From NCBI RefSeq assembly GCF_021917145.1, contig NC_061068.1, positions 1,896,884-1,960,883 of the forward strand: a stretch of DNA of 64,000 nt, given 5' to 3'. The DNA comes from Hypomesus transpacificus. Its lineage: Eukaryota; Chordata; Actinopteri; Osmeriformes; Osmeridae. The notes below the pieces were generated by a model, which was not told the DNA's origin, did no database searches, and worked only from the letters and a program-made list of their open reading frames with translations. The position numbers were made by a program, and so were the translations under genes. Of the stretch, positions 1-11,746 are shown in pieces. How positions within the stretch are numbered: position 1 is the first letter of the stretch; each line of letters starts with the position of its first letter.

Positions 1-1022
1 AGGACGCTGATCATGTGTACATAGAACGTGTGAAAAGTAAATTGGGAGCTGTGCTTTAAGTAAACCATTAAGGATTTATTCATAATATAATGTTTTAAAT
101 GTAATCCTATCATTAAACAATGCAATGCGTAGAGTGTGTAATAGGAAGATTCCATAATTTAGGACAGTGATAGTAAACTAAAACCATCGAGGTTGTAAAA
201 ATTAATCCATAAACCGCAACCGACTATTTGCAGCTCCCTCCTCACTCCTGCATGGACGGTGGCAGTGTGAATAATGTAAACCTTCACTTTATCTAGACCC
301 AGTGTCACGTGGTCTGATTAAAACATTGGGTTGGGGCCACTTCAACAATATTTTTATATCACGTTGACTTATTTATGGAAAACTCATCCCGTGGGAATGT
401 TTTAATTATGATCGTAAATGGTTCGTCCCGATGCACCGTTTCGTTTGCCAGTCCGGTTATTCTGAACGAAGTGCATATGTCTCTTTTGTTGTCGACAAAA
501 AAACACAACTTCCGGGCAAATGCTAAAGAGGACAGCTAGTTGCCTTACTTGCTAATGCACAAGGTTCTGCTCAGGGAATAACGGTATATCTATCAAATTA
601 AGCCTACTGCATTCATTTAAGGTAAAACTGAATTAGATTGTATAGTTGAATAGTTTGCGAATGTATATTTGTAACCGCTTAGCTATGGTAATCTTAGTTA
701 GCATGCTTTTTTTTATTGCGCAGCAGTTTGCTATCTGGTATTGGTAGCTTCAATCGCGCTAGCTTCTAGCTTGTGGTAGTTGGCTTGCTAAAAACATAGC
801 CGACTAGCTACCATTTCATGATTTAGGCGCTCGTTTTGTTTGTTATAAGATACTACAGTAGTGGTAGTAGTTTACCTCTCTAGCAAGTGTTTAGCAGCAC
901 AACTCATTAGCCCAAGGTAGGCGGCGAATTGCCCTCTGTTGTATTAGCACCCCATTTGTCAAATGATTAAACTTAAGCCCTTTTCTTTCTTTAGGTTTTG
1001 TACTAATTTGGAGCTAGTAGTA
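1..1022 (+). promoter_or_regulatory. pbrm1: pbrm1 upstream region and probable 5' UTR
   Basis: No coding region is seen before the pbrm1 start. An ETS-like element (CTTCCGG) lies near 509-516. A possible untranslated first exon could end at an AAG|GTAAAA donor near 620. The first coding exon probably begins after the TTTCTTTAG acceptor near 993, so about 30 bases of 5' UTR precede the ATG. Transcription start and UTR exon are inferred from splice-like signals only. Confidence 0.35.
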
Positions 1023-4000
1023 ATGTCAATGAGCAGTACTAAGAGGAGAAGAGCCACATCTCCTTCCAGCAGTGTGAGCGGTGGAGACTTCGATTATGCC
1101 TCCTCTTCCACTCCCGGTAGTGGCAGAAAAAGGAGAAGGACTTCCAAACTTCCAACGGTGGATCCCGTAAGTAGATAATTCAATTTACAAACGTTTTGTG
1201 TGGCTACTGTGGCTACGAGGCATTTAGCCTATCTATCTTGCATTGTGGATTTTTTTGAGTGTTTTAGTGATGGTCACTTTATAGCTAGTTACCTATCTTG
1301 AATGTTGAATGCGTTTTAATTTAACAGATCGCAGTGTGCCATGAGTTGTACAATGCTGTTAGGGACCACAAGGATGACCAAGGGAGGCTGCTTTGTGAAT
1401 GGTTCATACGAGTTCCAAAAAGAAGGTACTGTATGAAGAAGTGATAAAAAATTGTTTCAGCCACACAACATATGTTTTAGTCAAACTACAAGCCTATCCT
1501 AAGAATTGTTGACATCATTCCAAACAATGGATGTGTGACAATGGATAGATTAGATTGTAGCTATATGTATGCAGTGAGATGCTTATCTGAATATTCCATC
1601 TTTTTCTCTCTTCCATAGGAATCAGCCAGATTACTACGAGGTTGTATCTCACCCCATTGATATGACAAAGATCCAGCAGAAACTAAAATCAGAAGATTAC
1701 CAAGATGTAGACCAGCTCACTGCTGATTTCCAGCTCATGTTTAACAACGCCAAATCCTTTTTCAAGGTAGAGGAATATTGTGCTGTTGATGACACTCATA
1801 CCTAGTTTTAAGAAGGTTGTAGTTTGTTTCAAGTGATAACAAGTGAGTTACTTAGTCATAGGTACAGCTCACTAAAGTTCCTCACTAAAACTCCTCAGGC
1901 TGATAGAGATGAGTACCAAGCAGCCTGCAGGCTGTGGGAAGTCTATGTGCACACCAGGAATGAATTTGTGCAGCCCGGAGATGGGGATGAGGATGATGAT
2001 GAGGATGGTGACGACATGCTAGATAATCCTGGACTTTCCACTGAAGATGAGGTAAAACACTCTATCCTTATGCCCTTTGTTTATGTTTTCTAATGTGGTA
2101 ACTGGGTTGTCAATCTTTTCTGCCTGTGCACGATCTTAATTGACAGACCCCACCAAGCTGTCTGAAGGAGGTTTTGGAGCAGCTCTTGGAGGCTGTGGTG
2201 GCTTACACTGACCCTTCAGGAAGACTGATCAGTGAACTTTTCCAGAAGCTTCCCTCCAAAATGGTAAGGCTCTCACAATCAAGATATGTACAAATGTATG
2301 TACAACTTCCTTGGGACAATTTTGAATATTCGTTTTTCTTCCTTTTCCTCAAGCACTACCCAGACTATTATGCCATTATTAAGGACCCGATTGATATGAG
2401 AACCATTGCTCAAAGAATACAGGTAAGCGCGTCTCAATTTTAAATTGTGTAGTTGCTCTTTGTTAAATAACATATTAAATATAGTTGAAATGTACACACC
2501 TTTGTAAATATAATATTATGTATTCCGATTTTCCTTAATAGATTGGATATTACAAAAGTGTCAACGCCATGGCCAAGGATGTTGACCTTTTGGCCAAAAA
2601 TGCTAAAACATATAACGAACCAGGATCTCAGGTTTTTAAGGTAGAGATTTGAGCAGAAATTATTATAATATATTGCATTCCTGCTTTAGTATTCTCAAGC
2701 ATGTGCTGTATATAGAGTTCTTATCCCATCTCTCCTGTGGTGTAGGATGCTAACACAATCAAGAAGATCTTCGTCCAGCGCAAGACTGAAATTGAACATG
2801 CTGAGCCTACAAAATCTAGTCTTCGCATCAGGTAACATCTTACCCCCAGAACTACAGTATTACTAAGGCAAGCTTAAGAGACGCGGATGATGACTGTTTT
2901 GACGGTTGTCTTATGTGTCTATTGGCGTGTGTTCAGAAACCGGCGGTCAGCCCAGGGAGACCGTCTGTCAGCCATCACCCTGGCCTTGCAGTACGGCTCT
3001 GAGAGTGACGAGGACGCCTTTCTCTCAGGTAAGCCTTGATTTCAGAATACTCCTCTGCTTCAGGGGGATTACAGTTCCTCTCAGACACGTATGAACTTCC
3101 ATGTGTCTGTTCCTCCAGGGTCTGTGCGCTATGACGAGGGTGAGTCTGAAGCTGAGTGCCTCAGCTCCAGCATGGACATGTCCAACCCCATCTTCCTGCT
3201 GTACGAGGCTGTCCGAGGAGGCAGGAACAGCCAGGGACAGCTCCTGTCTGAACCCTTCCTACAGCTGCCTTCCAGGAGGGAATACCCTGACTACTACCAG
3301 CAGACCAAACAGCCCATCTCTTTGCAACAGATCAGGTAAGCGTCTCTCACCTTATGGACACTCCTGCTGGAGAGACTCTGTCACATGTTTAATGACCCCG
3401 CTCCTCTGTCCTGCCAGAGAGAAGATGAAGAATGGAGAGTATGATAGCGTGGAGCAGATGGAGACTGACCTCAGCATGATGCTGGAGAATGCCAAGCGTT
3501 ATAACATGCCCAACTCTGGCATTTATAAACGAGCTGTCAGGCTTCAGCAGATAATGCAGGTTAGGCTCCATGTTGTATTCGTTTTGCTGATTCAAAGGGG
3601 GATCTATTAAGTAATGTGAAGAAATGTCGTGTTTTGTGGACTCCAAAATGACTTGGTATTTCCTAACAATTTTATTTCATTTTGTAGATCAAGAAGAGGG
3701 AACTGTTGAGAAGAGATGATGATGATGGGGACAGCATTCTGTCATCTGATGCAGGGAGCACCAAGAAGAAAAGGTATGACAGATTCACCTCAGCCAGACA
3801 CCAGCCCTTGACACCAGCCCTAGGTTGAATAGGATAGTGTTAGCTTGAGTCTGGAGTGACATGTAGGAGGGGATATGTTTGTAATTTGGGAATAGTCCTT
3901 TATTTCCTTATTGAATATTGTTTTGACTTTATTGTTTAAGTTGTGTTATTCTAGTATCTTTGAAAAAGAAACTCAGGTCTCAATTTACTTATCCCTCTAA

Positions 4001-7000
4001 ATGATACATACCAAAGTCTGTGAGAATGTATTTTCCATCGCACTGTTTTAATTACTATGAAAATAAATGTATGTTTGGCAGCCATAAGAAGAACACCAAA
4101 AAGAACCGGATGAAGGCCCTTTATGCTGCAGTAATAGAGGCTAGAGAAGAAAACACCAACCGGCGCCTCTGTGACCTTTTCATGGTCAAGCCATCAAAGA
4201 AGGACTACCCTGACTACTACAAGGTCATCCAGGAGCCAATGGACCTGAAGACCATTGAGCACAACATCCGCTCAGAGCGCTACACCACTGGGGAGGCCCT
4301 GATGGATGACATGAGGCTGATGTTCCGTAACGCCCGCCATTACAACGAGGAGGGTTCTCAGGTAGACGCAATGGCCTGTGCATTCATCTGACGGTTTGAT
4401 CAATTATTGTTTAAGTACAGATTTTTTTAATGTCTGATTTGTTTGAAGGTTTACAATGATGCTGGTGTTCTGGAGAAGGTCTTGAAGGACAAGCGCATGG
4501 AGCTCGGGCCTGTTCCTGATGAGGAGGATATGGGTTCTCCCAAGCTCAAACTTAGTAGGTTTGCCCCTCTTTCAGTTTTGTCACCCTTTATTTGCATAGT
4601 ACCATTTTTCTATATTCTAGATAGATAAATTCAAGATCTATATGATTCCCATTAGGGATGCTCATAATGAATGGTTAATGAACGGTTAATGTCGGTCGTT
4701 AACGAGCGTCGGTTATCGGTAAAAATGTTTCTTCAAAATGAGCATCCTTAATTCCCATATGTTCTGCACCTGTAGGAAAGATTGGTGTCTCACCAAAGAA
4801 GTCCAAGTACCTGACTCCGCTCCAGCAGAGGCTGAACGAGCTCTACGATGCTGTGAGGAACTATCAGGACCGCCGCGGCCGACGCCTCAGCACCATCTTC
4901 CTGCGCTTGCCCTCACGCGCCGAGCTACCGGACTACTACGCCACCATCAAGCGCCCCATTGACATGGAGCGCCTGCGCAGCCACATAGCAGGCGGCCGCT
5001 ACCAGGACGTGGACGCGCTGGTGGAGGATTTTGCCCTGATGTTCAACAATGCCTGCACGTACAACGAGCCAGAGTCTCTGATCTACCGCGACGCCCTGGT
5101 GCTGCACCGCGTGCTGCTGGAGACGCGCAGGCTGCAGGAGGGCGGGGAGGAGGGCGGGGCTCCCGTCGTGGGCTCGCTGGTCAGAGAGCTCATCAGGAAC
5201 CTGTTTGTGTCAGTGCTCAGCCACCAGGACGAGGAGGGCCGCTGCTACAGCGACTCCCTGGCCGAGATCCCGGCCCAGGACCCGAGCAGCCCGGAAAAGC
5301 CTCTGCTGAACTTTGATATCATCAGGGTGAATGTTGACCGTGGGCGCTACAAGAGGCTTGATGTCTTTCAGGAACACATGTTTGAAGTGCTGGAGAAGGC
5401 CAGGCGGCTGAATAGGTACACCAAAATCGGCCCAAAATAACTGTACCTTCAAGTTGTCTGAAATATTCAACATGAGAGTACAAATGAAACCTAAACAAGA
5501 AAAGGTAATTGAACAATTGTATTTTTGCCCACCCCTCTTTTAAACCCTGCTTGTCATGTTTACAGGACCGACTCGGAGATCTTTGAGGATGCAGTGGAGC
5601 TTCAGCATTTCTTCATTAAGATCAGAGATGAGCTGTGTAAGAATGGCGAGATCCTGCTAACGCCTGCTCTCAGCTACACCCACAAACACCTGAACAGTGA
5701 CGTGGAGCAGGAGAAGAGAGAGAAACTGCCCAAGGAGATGGAGGAGGACAAGCAGAAGAGGGAGGAGGAAAACAAAGGTGTGTGTGAGAGATGGTAGCCC
5801 TTTTTAAACAGATCTCACTAGATCACCGTGAAGAAGACCCCCGTTTAAGGCAGCTTTGTTTGTTTACATTGAACCAAACCAAGGCAGCATAATGCGGTCC
5901 CGTGTGTGCTTTTAGATAGCATGCTAGTGTTTATATTTGACGTGCTGCTGATGAGGGGGCTGTTTGTCGCTTACAGAGGGGGAGAAGCCAGAAGACCTAC
6001 CAGGGGGTGCATGGCAGTCTGGCACAGAGTGCACCTACAGTCAGGACTGCAGCTTCGAGAACAGCACCTACCACGTGGGAGACTGTGTCTATGTGCGGCC
6101 AGCAGAGCCCAGCCTGAAGCCTCACATTGTCTGCATTGAACGCCTGTGGGAGGATGAAGCAGGTAACACGGGAATTGTCTCCATACAACACAGCCATTCA
6201 TACAGTCCAATAGCCCAGTACAACTCACAACCTCTCAAGTACACCAGTAGTGCCTGTGCTTGACCTTGCTGTCTGTGTCTAGGAGAGAAGTGGCTCTATG
6301 GCTGCTGGTTCTACAGACCCAGTGAGACCTTCCACCTGGCAACACGCAAGTTCCTGGAGAAAGAGGTGTTCAAGAGTGACTACTTCAATAAAGTACCTGT
6401 CAGCAAAATCATTGGCAAATGCATGGTCATGTTTGTGAAGGTAAGGCGTAGGTTTGAACTTCTTAAATCTGCGTTTGAAACGGCACTCATCTAGGAAGGT
6501 GGCTGCAGTATTTGTGATCTCTGTCCTTCAGGATTACTTCAAACTGCAGCCAGAGGGCTTTCGGCTGGAGGACGTGTATATCTGTGAGTCACGCTATGCT
6601 GCCAGGAACAAGGCCTTCAAGAAGATCAAGATGTGGGCCATGCCTGTAAACTCTGTGAGGTTTGTACCTCGCGATGTGCCGTTGCCTGTGATCCGGGTTG
6701 CCTCCATGTATGCCAAACACGACCAGGAGAAGCCTGTGGCCGTGCCCCACATCGACAGTGGCAGCATCGTTATCAAGGTGAGGTAGTGCACAAACTATGC
6801 AGTCAAGAAATGTTATGGGACATTTTGGGATCACACTGTCATAATCCTTTCAGTTGTAATAAGGGTGTGTGTGTCCATCTCCTGTCCCTAAAGGAGAGAG
6901 AGGATGTTCCAGTGGACATGAGTGGAGGGGAGCCAGGCTGTCAATACTACGACCAGCTCCATTATAACAAAATGTGGCTGAAAGTAGGAGACTGTGTCTA

Positions 7001-10000
7001 CATCCAGTCCCATGGTCTGATTCGACATCGCATTGGCAGGTCAGTTATTTTTACTTTCTTTACCCCTTGAAATATCAATGGTGTGTTCTAGTACTGTGGA
7101 TATCATGTAGCTTTGGTACTTGGGTATGTGTGCGAATATCTGCCATTCTCTGATTGGGCGGGTAGGATTGAGAAGCTGTGGGTGTGCAATGGAGCTGCGT
7201 TCTTCTTTGGGCCCATCTTCATCCATCCCGAGGAGACAGAACATGAGCCCACCAAGATGTTCTACAAGAAAGAGGTGTTCCTGAGCAACCTGGAGGAGAC
7301 CTGTCCAATGACCTGTGTCCTCGGTATGACCCAGGAGCCTCAACACAAACGTTCTTTCCCATCTGGGCCTGTTTATTCTCAGGCTTGAGTATGTCTAGCG
7401 TTGTCTCAGCTCAAGCAAGGTTTCCTCCTTCACACCCCCAAACAAAGCTGGGTTTGTTTTTAAATCCAGTTTAAAAAGGCTCTTTAAGAAGTCTTATTTT
7501 CAATAGCACCATTTGATGACTTCACCATTGAAGGGTGTACTATAAATAAAACGAAGTGCAGAATTCTCTTTAATTAATAATGATAATCCAGAGATGGATG
7601 AATTAGATGGATGAATGATCCATCTAAGTTTGGTGGCGCCCATGTCTCCTGCAGGTAAATGCATGGTGTCCTCCTTCAAGGACTACCTGTCCTGCCGACC
7701 CACGGAGGTGGCCGAGGAGGACGTGCTGCTCTGTGAGAGCCGCTACATCGAGAGCGAGAAGCAGATGAAGAAGTTCAAGGGTCTGAAGCGCTTCTCCCTC
7801 TCTGCCAAGGTGGTGGATGACGAGATCTACTACTTCAGGTGGGCCTTGCTTTACCTAAGGCGTCAAGCCAACGCAAAGATGTGGCTGTCTTGTCACGCTG
7901 ATATCCCTCCACTCTTATCGGTCTATTTCTAGGAAGCTGATAGTTCCTCAAAAAGAGCCATCTCCTCTGCTGAATAAAAAGATTGAGGAGCTTGAGTTGA
8001 AACTAGCAGACATTGATGAGGGAGAGGAGGATATGGACGACATGGAGGACGAGGACGAGGCCCCAGAGACTCCCTCCATGCCTCAGATGCAGACCCCTCT
8101 GGCAAGCGATATGGACATCATGCCATACACCCCTCCACAGGTCTTACACCCACCCATGCACCCACACACTCCAAGATCCCCCTCACCCTTCTCTTTCACG
8201 TCACACACCTAGAGCTCTGCACAGCTTAGCAGGTCAGATGCCTCTTATCTCAGGAACATAGGCCGAGCGGTTGTTAGAATGCCTGTGGGTTGACCACGGT
8301 TTCTGTTTGCAGTCCACTCCGAAGGTAAAGGGCATGTCCAAGAAGGAGGGTGCCAAGAGGAAGATCAACATGAGTGGGTATATCCTGTTCAGCAGTGAGA
8401 TGCGTGCGGTGATCAAGGTCCGACACCCGGACCTTTCCTTCGGGGAGCTGAGCCGGCTGGTGGGCACCGAGTGGAGGAACCTCGAGGCTACCAAAAAAGC
8501 TGAATATGAAGGTAAAGGGGGCCGTACTGTCCAGTTTGCAGGATGGAGATTGAGCCCTACTTTATCCATCTATGTGGGCTATTGATGTATGCGTGTGTGT
8601 TCCAGAGCGGGCAGCCAAGGTGGTGGAGCATCAGGAGCGCGAGAGGGCAGCCCAGCAGCAAGCTTCCCCTAGACCAGGTACCCCAGTAGGGATGCTGATG
8701 GGGGTGGTGCCTTCGCCTAGCGCTATGGGAATGCTAAACCAGACCATGACGCCTGTGTCAGGTAACCCCTCAAAGTGACAGCACGAGTGTTTGGGACTTA
8801 GCAGCTGGGAAATGAGTCTGGACTGCCAAAACAAAAACCAAAAATACCCCCTCCCGTCCGGAAAATTCCAAACTTCTCAGCACATCTCATCTGCAATAAT
8901 GAGTTTGATTTATTTTGCTGCTAATGTCATACTGTTTAATATGCCTGCTAGTTTTCAAGTTTGCATGATCAAATCAACAGCATGACGAAATTAATTCATC
9001 CACATTTCTTTTGACTTTTTCCATCCATGAGCTTGCTTATTTTGCCATGTTTTAGCCTACTAATTAGTTCATCTCCTTTTGTTTTTAAGTTTATACTTAG
9101 TGCATGCTAGTTGGTAGCAAGTTGCATGTGACTCATGCATGGTTTGTTGTTGTCTATTCCTCGACCCTTCCCCCAAGGCATGATGGGAGCTTATGGCCCA
9201 CCCTACATGCAGGGACCCCCCGAGGGCTTGTGTGTGGGTCCAATGCCACCTCACCCCATGGGGGTGTCCCAACTGCCTCCCCACCACCTCCCACCAGGTG
9301 TGCTCGGGTATCCTGGCATGCCCCACCCGGGTAAGGACCACCGTCCTAGCCACACCTGCTCAGTTGCTTCCAGTCGTGTCTCTGTCCTGCTGAAGGGTTT
9401 TACCTGGCCAACAGGATGTGGTCACTGACAACTGAGGCAGCAAAGCCTGGTTGTTGGTTCACTATGCACCCACTAAATTGATATGGTTTCCACTCACCTG
9501 TACTTCTGTTTTTCACTCACTTAGTTACTAAGTTACTATTCACACATATCTTAATTGCTGAGTAACACATGAACAAATAGTCAATGCATGTTAAAATGTA
9601 TAAATACAGCAACTAACCCCCTCACACATTGACTCATTGAGTCATATCTGTAGACCTTAACTTTTGAAAGGCTAACCTGGCAAACCCATTGGCCCTGCCT
9701 CGTAGTATACCCTTCTGGCGTAGTGTACAGTATGGACATGTATTCTTGTTATTGCTACAGGTATGATGGGCCCTGGTATGAATGGCATGGCTGGAAGTCC
9801 TGGACCTGGAAATCCTTACATGCAACAGGTAAGAGATATTCCACATCTTTGTAAAATGGAACAGCTTAAAATCATGAATTCAAGCAAATTTCTTTCAAGG
9901 GACAGAATTGCTTTGTTGATTAATGGATTGACAATTAAACCATGCTCTTTTTTTCTGTATCTCCTAGCCGGGAATGTTCAGCCCAGGGCAGCATGCCCCT

Positions 10001-10426
10001 CCTCCTTACCCAGGTCAAGGCCAGCTGGGTCAGCCTTCACACCTGCAGCCCACCACCCCAATGTTTGTGGCTCCACCACCCAAGACTCAGAGAGTCCTCC
10101 ACTCGGAGGCCTACCTCAAATACATTGAGGGCTTGAACTCGGACACAGCCACTATCAGCAAATGGGATCAAACCCTCAAAGGCATGAAAAAATAATTGAC
10201 TTTTCGTTTTTAGAGGTGTTAACAATGATTTCTATCTAACTTTGTTTTTGATGTTACCTCAGCCCGCAGGAGAGATACCCACCTGACCAAAGAACAGGAG
10301 AGCCGTTTGCCTTCCCATTGGTTGAAAAGCAAGGGTGCCCACACAACAATGGCAGACGCACTGTGGAGGCTACGTGACTTGATGCTGCGAGACTCTCTGA
10401 ACATACGCCAGGCATATAACCTGTAG
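1023..10426 (+). CDS. pbrm1: Polybromo-1 (BAF180), PBAF chromatin-remodelling subunit, 29 coding exons
   Basis: Subunit of the nuclear PBAF (SWI/SNF) complex that reads acetylated histones. Coding exons: 1023-1166, 1328-1425, 1619-1766, 1899-2051, 2147-2263, 2354-2422, 2542-2640, 2746-2831, 2937-3028, 3119-3335, 3418-3559, 3688-3773, 4082-4361, 4449-4554, 4776-5415, 5566-5777, 5977-6162, 6283-6440, 6532-6777, 6894-7039, 7166-7323, 7655-7838, 7933-8140, 8313-8511, 8606-8761, 9178-9330, 9761-9828, 9968-10181, 10263-10426. They sum to 4,929 nt, 1,642 aa. Six bromodomains lie at about 50-150, 190-290, 355-455, 495-595, 630-730 and 750-850 with repeated PDYY and YNEP signatures; BAH domains at about 925-1040 and 1120-1240; HMG box at about 1345-1395 ([16 protein letters not shown]); then a Pro/Gly/Met-rich tail and a conserved end (NIRQAYNL). 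The start is ATG 1023 or the in-frame ATG 1029. The linker after bromodomain 2 is shorter than I recall in human. The last intron uses a GC donor. Whether this is pbrm1 or a teleost pbrm1-like duplicate cannot be told here. Confidence 0.96.
4653..4750. mobile_element. hAT-type MITE in a pbrm1 intron
   Basis: A 98-bp element begins TAGGGATGCTCATAATGA; its far end, read in reverse complement, begins TAAGGATGCTCATTTTGA. It is flanked on both sides by the perfect 8-bp direct repeat ATTCCCAT (4645-4652 and 4751-4758). Short inverted termini with an 8-bp duplication are typical of non-autonomous hAT elements. It sits between the exons ending at 4554 and starting at 4776 and leaves both splice sites intact. 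Confidence 0.75.
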
Positions 10427-10635
10427 AAGCACTCACTGTCCCTTGTCATGGAATGGACAAAGTAAAACTAATAGGTCATAGAAAAGCAATATGTTGTAGG
10501 CCATGAATCATTCATTTTATATTTAGAAGTCAAATAAGCTTACTTTGTGTGTGTTTTTTTTTTTATTGCTGTTTTTTATGTGTGAACATTTCTCAAATGA
10601 AATCAGTGTTTTTGGCTTATTCTTCTGACTGCCAA

Positions 10636-10641
10636 AATAAA
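10636..10641 (+). terminator. pbrm1: pbrm1 polyadenylation signal
   Basis: Canonical AATAAA about 210 bases after the pbrm1 stop codon, in AT-rich 3' UTR. No other strong signal was seen before the next gene. Confidence 0.6.
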
Positions 10642-11746
10642 TTTGATTAGAACATGACATTTGTATCTTTGTGATTTCCGTCCCACGATGAAAGAACAGC
10701 TGAATGCTTTTTTTTGCTGGAATTTGGAAATGCCATGAAATTACATTTCCTCCCTGTTAAAGCCACGTCGCTGATGTCACTTCCTGAACGACGCTGTCAA
10801 GATTGGCCATTCTCTTTAGTGTTTGCCTTGTCTACCTTCCTTTCACCTCCTCACAACCAAAATTTGACCAAAAATCACAAAGGAACGCCCCTAGAATTTG
10901 GCGAAAAACATAGCGATACAACATTTAAGCAACGTATCCTATGGACTAAGACCTGGGCAGGAAGGATAAAGAGGTGAGGTACATTTAGGCACCTCAAAAA
11001 AGTAGGAGCGTCTGAGCTATACAGCCGTCAGCTGCAGTGCTAGTTAGCTAGCTTCCAGCAGGAACTGCTATCGACTTCCCTGCAGTTTATTACAGAAAGC
11101 CTAACGGATTTGTACCGATGCGTCATTGCAAAATATAGGCATAATTGCTAGTACAAAGTATTTGACACGACATTTTTAAGTAATTTCCAATATGCCGGTA
11201 GCCAACTAGCAGCAGCCAACACTTAATCATGTTGGCCACAGCACAGAATGCAAGCTTAGCAGGCTAACGTAATGTTACCGAGCTTGTTGGAACGCTGATA
11301 ACGTCCTAAGTGAGCACTGTAAAGAAAAAAACACTTGACAGCTTGAAAACTAAAAACAGATTTCGATTAACAGGCTGTCAAATGCAAATTGATTTTGTAC
11401 ATTATTGACAGTCAACTAGCCTACTTTATCTAGCTGGGCCTGTGGTATTCAGTAGGAATCAACAGAGTAATAAAAGAGAGAATATATCTCATCACATTAA
11501 ACAATGACAGTGGTACTTAATGATTTATTCAGTGATACGTTTTTACTTTAAATGTAGAATGCCAGTAAGCTTTTACAATCACACAGACCTCATCTAGTAA
11601 GTGTTCTGTTATCTGAACTCTTTTAAATTTTTTTCCAGGCAAAGCTTTGCGGTCTCAAACATTATCTCCCTCTGGCACTTATTGGTACTCTGCTGCAAAG
11701 CTCAACCTTTACTCCAGCCTACCAAGCACTTTTACCCAACAAGAGT
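10642..11746 (+). promoter_or_regulatory. stau1: pbrm1-stau1 intergenic region with stau1 5' leader
   Basis: About 1.1 kb between the pbrm1 poly(A) signal and the stau1 ATG. No protein-coding exon is recognised. The stau1 start exon begins after a TTTTTTTCCAG acceptor near 11638. A plausible upstream untranslated exon could end at AAAGAG|GTGAGG near 10973. The promoter therefore probably lies around 10.7-11.0 kb; this is inference from splice signals. Confidence 0.35.

Noticed and set aside
5906-6263. Overlapping frames around the pbrm1 exon at 5977
   Set aside because: Shadows of the real exon in other phases; only one joins its neighbours in frame.
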